A model generated the notes under the pieces. The model was given only the letters and a program-made list of their open reading frames with translations. It ran no database searches and was not told where the DNA came from. Of a stretch of 64,000 nucleotides of DNA, positions 52,003 through 60,800 are shown one piece after another; position 1 is the stretch's first letter, and each line of letters starts with the position of its first letter. The translations under genes were made by a program, and so were the position numbers. Origin of the DNA: Prevotella koreensis (GTDB lineage Bacteria; Bacteroidota; Bacteroidia; Bacteroidales; Bacteroidaceae); contig NZ_RYYU01000001.1 of the NCBI RefSeq assembly GCF_003977605.1, positions 623,175 through 687,174 on the forward strand. The letters run 5' to 3'.

Positions 52003-52113
52003 TCAGAGTTTCCGCCATCTTTCCACATCATCTTTGTATTGGCCAAGGTGTTCCCGAAGCACCTGCTCCACATATCCCGAAACGTTCACTCTCTGCTCCT
52101 TTACACTTGCCAT
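52003..52113 (-). pseudogene. DUF3408 C-terminal remnant (36 codons)
   Basis: The minus frame from ATG 52111-52113 reads MASVKEQRVNVSGYVEQVLR then EHLGQYKDDVERWRKL and stops. 'YVEQVLREHL--Y-D' is the end of the DUF3408 domain. The rest of the protein is missing. In related elements a full DUF3408 gene lies between the HTH genes and the primase/mobilisation genes, so this marks a deletion that also removed the relaxase. It overlaps the end of the HTH gene by 13 nt. Confidence 0.55.
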
Positions 52114-52415
52114 GGCTTCTTGGATATCGGGTTATAATGTCTTTCAAGCATAGCCTGTATATCGCTCTGCCTGTAGAGTATCTTCCCTCCGATTTTGCAG
52201 TAGGCAATCGTACCGTTGTCCCGATAGTCCTGAAGGGTTCGGGGACTCAGCCGTAACTGCTTGCAAACCTCCTCTCCTGTGAGGTAAACCTCTCCGCCTA
52301 ACATCGGACGGGCTGTAGAGCAATAACGCTCCAATTTCTTCAATATGCCCTCCATTAACTGTGCAAACATCTGCATCTGAGGGTCTTGCTGTGTAATGAT
52401 TTCGTTCTCTGCCAT
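52101..52415 (-). CDS. Excisionase-type helix-turn-helix protein A
   Basis: 104 residues. The C-terminal half has YLTGEEVCKQLRLSPRTLQD, then YRDNGTIAYCKIGGKILYRQ SDIQAMLERHY, the MerR/Xis-like winged-helix pattern (HTH_17) of small excisionases and directionality factors. The N-terminal part is a helix rich in Met/Glu. It lies 3 nt after a related HTH gene. The pair probably controls excision by the nearby integrases. Confidence 0.82.
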   Translation of the reverse strand: MAENEIITQQDPQMQMFAQLMEGILKKLERYCSTARPMLGGEVYLTGEEVCKQLRLSPRTLQDYRDNGTIAYCKIGGKILYRQSDIQAMLERHYNPISKKPWQV

Positions 52416-52418
52416 AAT

Positions 52419-52697
52419 TTATTTAGTGTTTGAGTTCAGTAACTCTGTGATGTCGCTTTCCTTATAATAGCATTTATGCCCAATGATAGAGAAAGGGATC
52501 TTGCCTGTGTCCCGATAGGATTGCAGGGTGCGCTTGCTGATGCCGAGCCTGCGACATACGGCTTCATTGTCGAGCCATTCGTCCGCTTCAGGCGGATTGC
52601 CGATAAGCTGTTCGATACGGTGGATAAGATCTGTAAAGTCGGAACAGTGTCGCTCCCATGCCTTGCGGTCAATAATGATAAGTTTCATTGCATTCAT
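52419..52697 (-). CDS. Excisionase-type helix-turn-helix protein B
   Basis: 92 residues. WLDNEAVCRRLGISKRTLQS, then YRDTGKIPFSIIGHKCYYKE SDITELL shows the same HTH_17/Xis layout as its neighbour, with a different N-terminal helix (RKAWERHCSDFTDLIHRIEQ). The start may be the Met at residue 4 (MKLIIID). It is the first gene of the pair. The region upstream (52698-53389) has no other gene and carries the palindrome-rich stretch and the structured element listed separately. Confidence 0.82.
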   Translation of the reverse strand: MNAMKLIIIDRKAWERHCSDFTDLIHRIEQLIGNPPEADEWLDNEAVCRRLGISKRTLQSYRDTGKIPFSIIGHKCYYKESDITELLNSNTK

Positions 52698-52944
52698 TTT
52701 GTTTTGATTACGTTGTTATTACTTAGCAAACAAACTCATATACAGTCTGTTGCCGTTATTATCGTGTGCAAAGGTAAGCCTATGACGGCATAGAAAAAAG
52801 GGACAGAGAAAAGCAGGGAAACAGAGGGAAGGCAAAGGAAAACGTGATGTGTAAAAGACAAAAACAATGGGGAGATATAAATGATTGCGGTAATGAGATG
52901 AGGTGTCGGTTCGTTCCATTTCAGCGAAAATGTAAGCAACTAAC

Positions 52945-53037
52945 TCTCGAACATTCGATTATTCGACATATCGAACGTTCTATTGTTCGAGAAATAGATT
53001 GTCCGAACGATAGATATATTGAACGAAAGTGAGAGTT
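52945..53037. repeat. Palindrome-rich TCGAAC/GTTCGA block
   Basis: Many copies of CGAAC/GTTCG and ATTCGA occur in under 100 bp. TCTCGAAC at 52945-52952 pairs with GTTCGAGA at 52985-52992. AACTCTC at 52943-52949 can instead pair with GAGAGTT at 53031-53037. It lies upstream of the HTH genes. Likely a regulator or recombination protein binding region. Confidence 0.55.
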
Positions 53038-53172
53038 CTCTACCGAACTACAGAGAGATTGACCAATCGTCCGTGCGGTTGACAGGTAGAATATTTGTTT
53101 TATCGCTTGCGTCCAAAGAGCCTGAGTATGCCGTATTCGTTCGGGCATTTTCCTTTGGAGGTTAGCCTACTT

Positions 53173-53300
53173 TTGCAAGGTTGGAGCGAAAAATACGACC
53201 GCACAAAAGATTAGTTTTTGCAAGTATGACTGTATCAAAGTGCAGAGAAAAGCCCTGCGGTGGAGATTTTTCGCTCCATCCGCAGGACTCGACCTTGCAA
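53173..53300. ncRNA. Structured element with two exclusive folds
   Basis: Fold 1: TTGCAAGGT with ACCTTGCAA (53173-53181 / 53292-53300) plus TGGAGCGAAAAAT with ATTTTTCGCTCCA (53182-53194 / 53266-53278). Fold 2: CCTGCGGTGGAG with CTCCATCCGCAGG (53254-53265 / 53274-53286), which uses the same right arm. GTCATAC and CAGGGCTTTGC downstream extend the symmetry. No protein is encoded. It could be a regulatory RNA or a DNA hairpin. Confidence 0.45.
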
Positions 53301-53389
53301 GTAAGTAAAGGCTACCGTCATACCTTTGCCCGACCGATTACGGTTTCAGGGCTTTGCATGAGGCTGTTTATAAGATGCAGACATACGTT

Positions 53390-53860
53390 TTATCTGTCTG
53401 TCTGACCGACTGTCGGCAGATTATTGCTCTCAATGAGCAGCACTATCGTGCCTGTTAGTTCGGTGTAAAGGCGGTCGTATTGTCCGCTTGCGGCAAATAT
53501 GTCCGTCAAACCGAACTTGTCGAATGTGGCTTGAACAGCCTCATTCGATAACAATATGGGTGCGAGCTTCTCTGGGAGCGGAGCAGGCAGTTCCCTTTCA
53601 AATTCGTTTTCCAACACAGATACAAGCGTATCGTACTTGGAGAGATGCAAGCCCTGGTACAAAACCTCGCTTGCCATGCTCTCCGCCTCGGGGTGCGTGA
53701 AGCCCTGCGCCACAGCATCGCAGTAAGTGGTCAGAGCCATATCTGCCCGTGCTGTGATAAACTCCGTATCTTGTAACCTTTCGGGGTGATGTTCACTCAT
53801 ATAACTTCTTAATTTCAACTGAAAGTAGGAAAGTTCCTTTGTATTATTATCTGTATTCAT
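53390..53860 (-). CDS. DUF1896 protein
   Basis: 156 residues of the DUF1896 family, found almost only in Bacteroidales mobile elements. It begins ELSYFQLKLRSYMSEHHPER and contains EFITARADMALTTYCDAVAQ, then GFTHPEAESMASEVLYQGLH, and the end NEAVQATFDKFGLTDIFAAS. It is all-helical, with no signal peptide or catalytic motif. It lies 21 nt downstream of the integrase pair on the same strand, so it is probably co-expressed. Function unknown. Confidence 0.82.
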   Translation of the reverse strand: MNTDNNTKELSYFQLKLRSYMSEHHPERLQDTEFITARADMALTTYCDAVAQGFTHPEAESMASEVLYQGLHLSKYDTLVSVLENEFERELPAPLPEKLAPILLSNEAVQATFDKFGLTDIFAASGQYDRLYTELTGTIVLLIESNNLPTVGQTDR

Positions 53861-53881
53861 TTTGTAGGTATTTGTTGATTT

Positions 53882-55144
53882 CTAAAATGTTGATGCCACT
53901 TGTCGTTCTATGGATTCGGTGTAATCAGAAAAAGCCTTGTTTTCACGCTCCTGCAATCGGCTCATATCCTCTCTGATTTTCAGGTCGGTAATTTTTCCAT
54001 AAATCTGTGTCGTACCAATGTCGCTGTGTCCGAGCATCTTACTGAGCGTCTCCATTGCCATACCGTTGGAAAGGCAGATGGTCGTGGCGAAAGTGTGGCG
54101 AGCCATGTGAAAAGTCAAGCCATTCTCTATCTGGCATATCTGACCAATGTTTATACAGGCGAAAGAGGCCTTGCTGACGTTCAATGTAGGAAATATCAAC
54201 TCATCGGGTTGCTTCCCTTTTATATGAATATCAAGTATCTCCTTTGCGATGGGCAGAAGTGGAATGATGGCTTCCACGTCCGTCTTTTGCCTTTTGATGC
54301 GTATCTCACAAGTTCCGTCATCATAATGGTGGATATGCCTTGGGGTCAGTCGCAGCATATCCACACGAGCCAATCCCGTGAAGGCACAGAAAATGAAGAG
54401 TTGCCTTGCCCGCTCGAACTGCTTGTTGATAATGGGCGTTTGCAAAATGCGGTTGAGCTCCTCCGTTGTAAGATACCTTCTCGTGCCGTGTGGCTTTTCC
54501 GCCTTGAAATCCACAAACGGGTCTCGGCGGATGTATTTTTTCCGTTGCCCGATGCCTATGAGCTTTCTCAGGAAGACAACCGTCATCTGAATGGTGGCGG
54601 ATGACAGTCCGCGCTTGCTTTTCAGGTAGAAGTCCAATTCCTCTATAAAGCCATAATCCAACCGTGAATAGCAAATATCCGACACCCCGAATTTATCCTG
54701 CAGAAACGACACTATGAGTTGCCTGTCATAGATGTAGTTGCGAAAAGTGGATTGTGCAATGGTCACTCCTGCACAAGGGCGTTTTTCCTCTATAAAACGG
54801 TCTGCCTCTTCTATGAGCATGCCATTGCTTTGTGAATCCTCCATCAGCCTGCTTTTGAGCAGTTCTGCGCTCACGTACCCCTTTTGCCAGACCAGCTCAT
54901 TGTATTTGGCTTGCATCTGTCCTTCCTTTTCTGTCAGTATGCGGTTGATGCTCTTCATTTCGTCAAGGTCGCCTTTGCATCTGCCATGCTTTGCGTCCCA
55001 ATTGTCAGGATTGATTTCCAGCCCCATGCTGTATTGTACCTGCTGCCCGTCTATGGTGATTCGCCCCATTATCGGGCATTTGCCGTTCTTCTTCAGTTTG
55101 GAACGGTTAATGTAGAACAATGTCCTGAATGTGCTGCGTGCCAT
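53882..55144 (-). CDS. Tyrosine site-specific integrase 1a
   Basis: 420 residues. An N-terminal arm-binding region (TFRTLFYINRSKLKKNGKCP), a SAM-like core-binding domain (about 120-210) and the catalytic domain with AFTGLARVDML (first Arg), HMARHTFATTI (H-x-x-R) and LGHSDIGTTQIYGKI (catalytic Tyr). The set is complete. It follows integrase 1b by 3 nt, a tandem pair. Two recombinases may act together, or one may serve excision; which one made the topB insertion is not known. Confidence 0.92.
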   Translation of the reverse strand: MARSTFRTLFYINRSKLKKNGKCPIMGRITIDGQQVQYSMGLEINPDNWDAKHGRCKGDLDEMKSINRILTEKEGQMQAKYNELVWQKGYVSAELLKSRLMEDSQSNGMLIEEADRFIEEKRPCAGVTIAQSTFRNYIYDRQLIVSFLQDKFGVSDICYSRLDYGFIEELDFYLKSKRGLSSATIQMTVVFLRKLIGIGQRKKYIRRDPFVDFKAEKPHGTRRYLTTEELNRILQTPIINKQFERARQLFIFCAFTGLARVDMLRLTPRHIHHYDDGTCEIRIKRQKTDVEAIIPLLPIAKEILDIHIKGKQPDELIFPTLNVSKASFACINIGQICQIENGLTFHMARHTFATTICLSNGMAMETLSKMLGHSDIGTTQIYGKITDLKIREDMSRLQERENKAFSDYTESIERQVASTF

Positions 55145-55147
55145 AAG

Positions 55148-56368
55148 CTATAATTTTAAGGTGAATGTGTGTTCTATCTGCAGTTGAATCTTCTGCATAT
55201 CCTGTCTGATTCTTTCGGAATTGACCGCTGCATACACTTGTGTCGTTCTCAAATTGGTATGCCCCAGCATACCGCTTACGGTTTCTATCGGGACACCCGC
55301 CGACAGGGTGATGACCGATGCAAAGGTATGGCGGGCCATGTGGAAGGTCAGCGGAGCTTCCATACCGATGCTTCTCTGTATGTAGTGCATTGCATTGTAA
55401 ACCACGTCTCTTGTGGGAACGTCAAACACATATCCTGCACGTATGCCCCTGTATCTTTCCATAATGGTCTTGGCAGGAGGGAGAACCACTACGCGAAAAG
55501 GAGTCTTGGTCTTGACACGCTTGTTTTTGATACATAGCCTGCCTTCCTCAAGGATGATGTTTTCCTCTTTGAGATTGCGTATGTCCGAAATTGCAAGACC
55601 GCTGAAGCAGGAGAACACGAACAAATCACGGACGACACGGTATTTCTCCCATCTGATGGGCAGATCGATAATCTTTTGCAGGTCGTCCTGCGTGATGTTT
55701 CTCGGTGTTCCTTTCAGTTTCTCGTAACTGTAGCTAATGAACGGATACATGTCTGTCATGCCATTTTTGACTGCCTTGTTCACGACCGCCTTTAAGGCAG
55801 ACAAGGCACTGCATATGCTGCCACGCTTCAGTTTCCTGTCTATTGTCAGAAAGTATTCATAGCCTTCTATAAAGGAAATATCCAACTCCATAAGCGGAAT
55901 ATCACTTAACTTGTATTTCCTCCGCACATACTCCCGAAGAAGCGTTTGCTGATAGGTGCGCAGCTCCAAAGTTTTCATAGCCCGGTCTATGCCCACTCTT
56001 TCCTCAATCTGTCTGAGGTATTCAGCATAACACTCTAAAAGCATTGCATTTTGACAAAGCTGTCCCTGATAGGCATTGCGCACGTCCGCAGCCGAGAATG
56101 TCTCTCCCCTTTCGCAGAGTTCCCGATAACGAGCGTGAACGAGTGCGGTGCATTCATTCAAATACCGGTTGATTGAATTTGCGATGGCACTCTTGCCGAG
56201 AAGACGTTGCTTCCTGCTGTCCCAAAGAGACAATGGGATTTTCTTTTTGGCGGAAAAGGCGGAATGCCTCCTGCCTAGTTCTATCCGTCCGATAAGCGGC
56301 ACCATGCCTTTTTTGTCCGCTCGTCCTGCTTGAACGAAGAACGACACTTTCAGTTTGTTTTCTTTCAT
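55148..56368 (-). CDS. Tyrosine site-specific integrase 1b
   Basis: 406 residues from the ATG that gives MKENKLKVSFFVQAGRADKK. The promoter at 56403-56410 lies upstream of this start and downstream of the earlier in-frame ATG at 56503, which excludes the longer form. Catalytic residues are in SCFSGLAISDI, HMARHTFASVI and LGHTNLRTTQVYAAV. It resembles integrase 2 at 62771 in its promoter region as well. It is the gene nearest to the right border of element 1 and is translationally close to 1a. Confidence 0.92.
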   Translation of the reverse strand: MKENKLKVSFFVQAGRADKKGMVPLIGRIELGRRHSAFSAKKKIPLSLWDSRKQRLLGKSAIANSINRYLNECTALVHARYRELCERGETFSAADVRNAYQGQLCQNAMLLECYAEYLRQIEERVGIDRAMKTLELRTYQQTLLREYVRRKYKLSDIPLMELDISFIEGYEYFLTIDRKLKRGSICSALSALKAVVNKAVKNGMTDMYPFISYSYEKLKGTPRNITQDDLQKIIDLPIRWEKYRVVRDLFVFSCFSGLAISDIRNLKEENIILEEGRLCIKNKRVKTKTPFRVVVLPPAKTIMERYRGIRAGYVFDVPTRDVVYNAMHYIQRSIGMEAPLTFHMARHTFASVITLSAGVPIETVSGMLGHTNLRTTQVYAAVNSERIRQDMQKIQLQIEHTFTLKL

Positions 56369-56402
56369 TTCTCTGTCGTTTTTTCTAAATTTCCTTTGCA
56401 TG

Positions 56403-56441
56403 CAAAGGTACATACATTCAAGTGCTCCAGAGCGATGCAAA
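56403..56441 (-). promoter_or_regulatory. Integrase 1b promoter with conserved upstream box
   Basis: On the minus strand TTTGCATCGCTC (complement of 56430-56441) is followed after 19 nt by TACCTTTG (complement of 56403-56410), a good -7 box. The identical 12-mer with the same 19-nt spacing precedes the -7 box of the integrase in nested element 2 (62719-62757). Confidence 0.65.
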
Positions 56442-56666
56442 AAAATGAAAGATGAGGAATAAAAACCTATGACACAGTTGTTTAGCTTCGATTCGTAACC
56501 CATTTTTGCTTTTTCCCTGTTGGGTTACGATTTGGTAACGGAACTCCTGCCGTTTTTCGCCTATCCTTGCCATTCCATAAAAAGCAATAAAGTGCATAAA
56601 TTGCTATTATTCAGCAGATTTCGTTTTTGTTTGTCCTTTCTTCTTTCATTGTCTTTATTCTATAAA

Positions 56667-56677
56667 CTATCCCCGCA
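56667..56677 (+). repeat. Right attachment/junction repeat of nested element 1
   Basis: Second copy of CTATCCCCGCA. Downstream the topB frame continues at once with ACTGGCAGC (TGS of YPRTGS). Confidence 0.85.
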
Positions 56678-57801
56678 CTGGCAGCCGATACATCAGCGAG
56701 GATGTCTTCGAGGAAGTCCCCGCCCTGCTGCGCAAGATAGGCAAGACACTTTCAAATCCACTTAACCGCCATTCGGTGGACAACGCAAAAGTAACCGACC
56801 ACCACGCCATCATCCCCACGGGGGAGACGCCAACGGGCTTATCTACGGATGAAGCGAACATATATAATATGGTAGTAACTCGCTTTTCCGAAGCCTTTTC
56901 TTCTGATTCCGAGGAAGAGCGTATGCAGGTGCGGTTTACGGACGGCACCAACACCTTTACTTGGAAAGCATGTAGGCAGATTTCCTTGGGTTGGAAAGCC
57001 GTACAGAAAAGTAAAGAAGTGGAAGCTGAGAAGGAAGAAGATGGTAAAGAACAGATTTTGTCTTCATTGCCTAGCCTAACGGAGGGAGAGGTTTTGCCAC
57101 TTGTTTCTGCTGAAATAACCGAGCATAAGACTAAACCTAAACCGCTCTACACAGAAGCGACACTGCTTTCTGCGATGGAGAACGCCGGAAAAGAGGTCGA
57201 AAATGCAGAGAGTAAGAAAGCGATGGCAGAGTGTGGTATCGGAACACCTGCCACCCGTGCCAACATCATCGAGACGCTTATTCTCCGTGATTATATCCGA
57301 AGGGACAAGAAAGCCATCATACCGACAGAAAAAGGCCTAGCTGTCTATGAGATTGTCAAGGATAAGAAGATAGCCAATGCGGAGATGACAGGCAGTTGGG
57401 AACTTGCCCTTGCCGCTATTGAAGCAGGAAAGATGCCATCTGATAAGTTCTCACAAGGCATCAACTCTTATGTAAGTACCATCTGTGAGGAACTCCTCTC
57501 ACTTTCTTCAGAGCAGAAGTCTTATCCTGTATACCGCTGCCCAAAATGCGGACAGCAGAGTGTCGGCATTTATGCCAAGGTAGCTAAGTGTAGGCATGAG
57601 ACCTGTGGATTTCACGTGTTTCGTGAAGTCTGCGGCATACTTCTCTCTGAAGATAACATCCGTGACTTGATAAGCTCCGGTCGTACGCCTATCCTTAAAG
57701 GACTGACCAGCAAGGCAGGCAAGAAATTCAATGCCCGACTGGTTTTGAAGGATGATTATACCACCACCTTTGAGTTTGAACAAAACAAAAAACGGAAATA
57801 G
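56678..57801 (+). pseudogene. topB: topB (DNA topoisomerase III), 3' part
   Basis: In frame from the repeat it reads RTGSRYISEDVFEEVPALLR, then NAKVTDHHAIIPTGETPTGL, ESKKAMAECGIGTPATRANI and a C-terminal zinc-ribbon-like CPKCGQQ...CGFHVF plus a DUF3945-like end. It continues exactly where the 5' part at 41567 stops. The only ATG that opens a frame (56776) would give a 341-residue C-terminal piece without the Toprim domain, so it is not a functional topoisomerase. Excision of element 1 would restore the gene. Confidence 0.9.
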
Positions 57802-57816
57802 CATATTACTTCATTT

Positions 57817-57858
57817 CTGATACTAAAGTCCGGAATTACGGTCAAGTTTTGGTATCAG
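57817..57858 (+). repeat. Hairpin between topB and the methylase gene
   Basis: CTGATACTAAA pairs with TTTTGGTATCAG (CTGATAC at 57817-57823, GTATCAG at 57852-57858) in the 92-bp gap. Possible attenuator; there is no T-run. Confidence 0.4.
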
Positions 57859-57893
57859 AGTGATTATTCCCATAATAGAATAAGTTATACCTT

Positions 57894-60800
57894 ATGGCAT
57901 ACAATAAGAAAGAAGTCCTGCAAGCCAACACAGAAGCTATCCGTGTGGTCTTGCGATTAGAGAAAGAACGCCGCGAAGCCACCGAAACAGAGAAAAGTAT
58001 TTTACGGAACTATCAGGGCTTCGGTGGCTTGAAATGTGTACTCAACCGCACAGATAACCTCGATGACATACGCTATTGGAGCAAGTCAGAGCAGAATCTC
58101 TTTGAACCTACCCAGCAGCTCAAGCAGATGATTTATCGTGAAGCCTTAGATGCCAATACCGCCAAGCGGTATTGGGAGGGCATCAAGGCAAGTGTACTGA
58201 CCTCCTTCTATACCGATACCCGTATCGTCACCGCCATTGCCGATGCTCTCACTTCTGTAAATGTACCCATACGTCGATGTTTGGATCCTTCGGCTGGCAT
58301 GGGTGCCTTTGCCGAAACCTTTGCAAGGCAGGCTGGAGTTGTAGATGCAATGGAGAAGGACTTGCTCACTGCACGTATCAGCCAAGCCCTGCACCCCTAT
58401 GGTAAAGGCAACGTGTTCGTTAGAAACGAGCCTTTTGAAGCCATTGGAGAGATAGAAGACAAGGACAAGTACGACCTTGTTACAAGTAACATTCCTTTTG
58501 GAGATTTCATGGTCTATGACCGAGAGTATAGCAAAGGTAAGGACACTCTTAAACGTGAGTCCACACGTGCCATTCACAATTACTTCTTTGTGAAAGGTCT
58601 GGACTGCGTCAAGGAAGGTGGCTTGCTGGCATTCATCACCTCACAGGGTGTATTGGACAGTCCCCGCAATGAAGCCATACGCCGTTACCTCATGCAGAAC
58701 AGCCGCCTTATCTCCGCTCTCAGACTGCCATCGGGTATGTTTTCAGACAATGCAGGAACGGACGTAGGCAGTGACCTCATCGTCCTACAGAAGCAGACGG
58801 GTAAAGAAATCGGCGAAGGAATTGAACAGCAGTTCGTAGAAACCGTTTCCGTTGCTAAGGAAGAAGGCTCTTCTGTCGTCTTCAAGCATAACTCTCTTTT
58901 TGTAGGAGATTGGAAAGACATATCTCATCGCACCATTGCCACAGAGCGTATAATGGGTACAGACCCTTATGGAAGACCTGCATGGGAGTATCGGTTCTCA
59001 GGAGGGATTGAGGAAATGGCAGAAAGTCTCCGAACACAACTCTCCCTTGAAATGGGACAACGTATCGACCGTAAACTATATGAAACAGGTATACCGATGA
59101 CCAAGGAAGAATGGCAGGTGAGGGTTAATGAAATGCTGCAAAAATTAGGAGTTACCGTGCAGGCGGAAGGAAAACCGCAAATGCTGGAAATAAAGGAGGA
59201 AGACGATACTGATGCCCATAACCTCATGCCCGACAGTATCAGGAAACAGTTGCCAAAACTTTACAGCACGGAAAAGGAACTCATTGGCGATAAGATAGCC
59301 TATGCACGCTATTTCTTCCCTATGGGAGCATACACAGCCTACCTTCTGGAATATGACCCTAAGAGCCGCATTGGCTTCGGTGCCGTGACAATGGGTTACG
59401 GCTGGGAGCTTGGCAATATGTCCCTTGATGAGATGGAAGGTGTGAAGGTAAGAGGACTGGGGATTGAACGCGACCTGTATTTCTCTCCTAAGAAATTGCA
59501 CGAGATAGCCGAGTTGGAAGAAATCGTCAGGGAACAATATACCAAAGAAGAGGTGGTGGCAGAGGAAATCAAGGAAGAAGCGGTAACAAATACAGAAGAC
59601 ACGGTTAAGGAGACGGTGAACGGTACTTCTGAAATCAAAACGCCCAAGGAAGAATTAGAAACTGAAACAGGAATTAATGTCGGACAAGTCATAGGGCCGA
59701 ACGATTTTACCATTACCAAGGCACAGGCAACAGAAAATACCGTTTCCAATGGAGAGACTACTCCATTGCAACCACCATCATCGGAGTCTGTACCACAGCA
59801 ATCTGTGTCAGAGCAACCATCCATAAACGTTGAACCTGCACCCGAAGGTGTACCCGCCTTGACACTTCACCGACAATACGAACAGGAAAGGTCGGAAATC
59901 CGTACGGATATTGAAGCCCCAAGAGAGATGAACGGACAGACGGTGTTCTTTGACGACGATCATCATCCAGTGGTGGACAACAACATGGAAGACATCGGAC
60001 AACCGGAACAGCTGTCACTGTTTGCCCCGGAAGAATACAGCCTTTGGACAAGAGAGGTCAGCCGTGTGAACAATGAAATCAAGGATAATTCAGGAACTTC
60101 ACAGGCGCACCGTCCTATAACACAAACTGTTCCCCAGAAACCATCGGAGTCCAAGATGCAAAAGGCAGCGACCATTCTTCAACGGCGTACCCGTAGTAGC
60201 AGGAAAAAGGCTTCTTCCTCTCCACGTGAGCCGTCACTTTTCGACTTCATGAACGAAGCCGAGGAGCGCAAGCCAAAACCGATAGCGGAAGTCAGAAAGG
60301 AGTTTGACGCTTCACCACGCCCTTTTCTCTCTTCGCCGGACTCACATCTAAGAAATGGCTCCATTGTCGTGCAGAAAGGGCAGGTGGGGTTTCTTTCTGA
60401 CTTAAAGCGACATCCGACCTTCAACCCGATGGACTTGCCGTATGCGCAGCTTTCCCGTCTCAAAGCCTATATCGAGATACGGGAGTGCTATCATCGTCTC
60501 TATGACTACGAGGCAGAGAACCATGCAGAGGACAAGGAGGATCGCAGCAGACTCAATCACTTGTATGATGACTATGTTGCACGCTGGGGCTACTTCAATC
60601 AGAAGACGAACACCGACATCATCAAGATGGATGCTACAGGCGTGGAAATGCTCTTCTTGGAACGCTCCGAGAACGGCAGGTACATCAAGGCGGACATCTT
60701 TGACCATCCAACGGCATTTTCCACCACGGAACTGACCGTTGCCGCAGACCCGATGGAGGCACTGGGTGCATCGCTCAACAAGTACGGCACGGTGGAACTT

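Larger units (their letters stand above)
41568..56677. mobile_element. Nested integrative mobilisable element 1 (15.1 kb) inside topB
   Basis: The borders are set by the 11-bp direct repeats and by perfect restoration of topB on excision. At the right end the element carries two tyrosine integrases, DUF1896 and two excisionase-type HTH genes. In the middle it carries an oriT and an orphan MobA, and on the left a TetR-KASIII-secreted protein cargo. GGGTTACGAnTTGG occurs near both ends (41631-41644 and 56521-56534), with an inverted TCGTAACCC at 56493-56501; these are likely integrase arm sites. The stretch 41579-41974 has no gene. Confidence 0.9.

Noticed and set aside
51810..52073. 87-codon minus-strand ORF with several cysteines
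   Set aside because: It runs through the oriT-like sequence. Similar apparent peptides arise at 16190-16290 only because the oriT DNA itself is conserved.
52844..53148. Short ORFs on both strands in the palindrome-rich region
   Set aside because: Their peptides are simple translations of repeated TCGAAC/ATTCGA motifs and show no protein-like pattern.
59396..60051. Minus-strand ORFs opposite the methylase/helicase linker
   Set aside because: They mirror the low-complexity Ser/Glu/Pro-rich linker of the real gene and have no start context.
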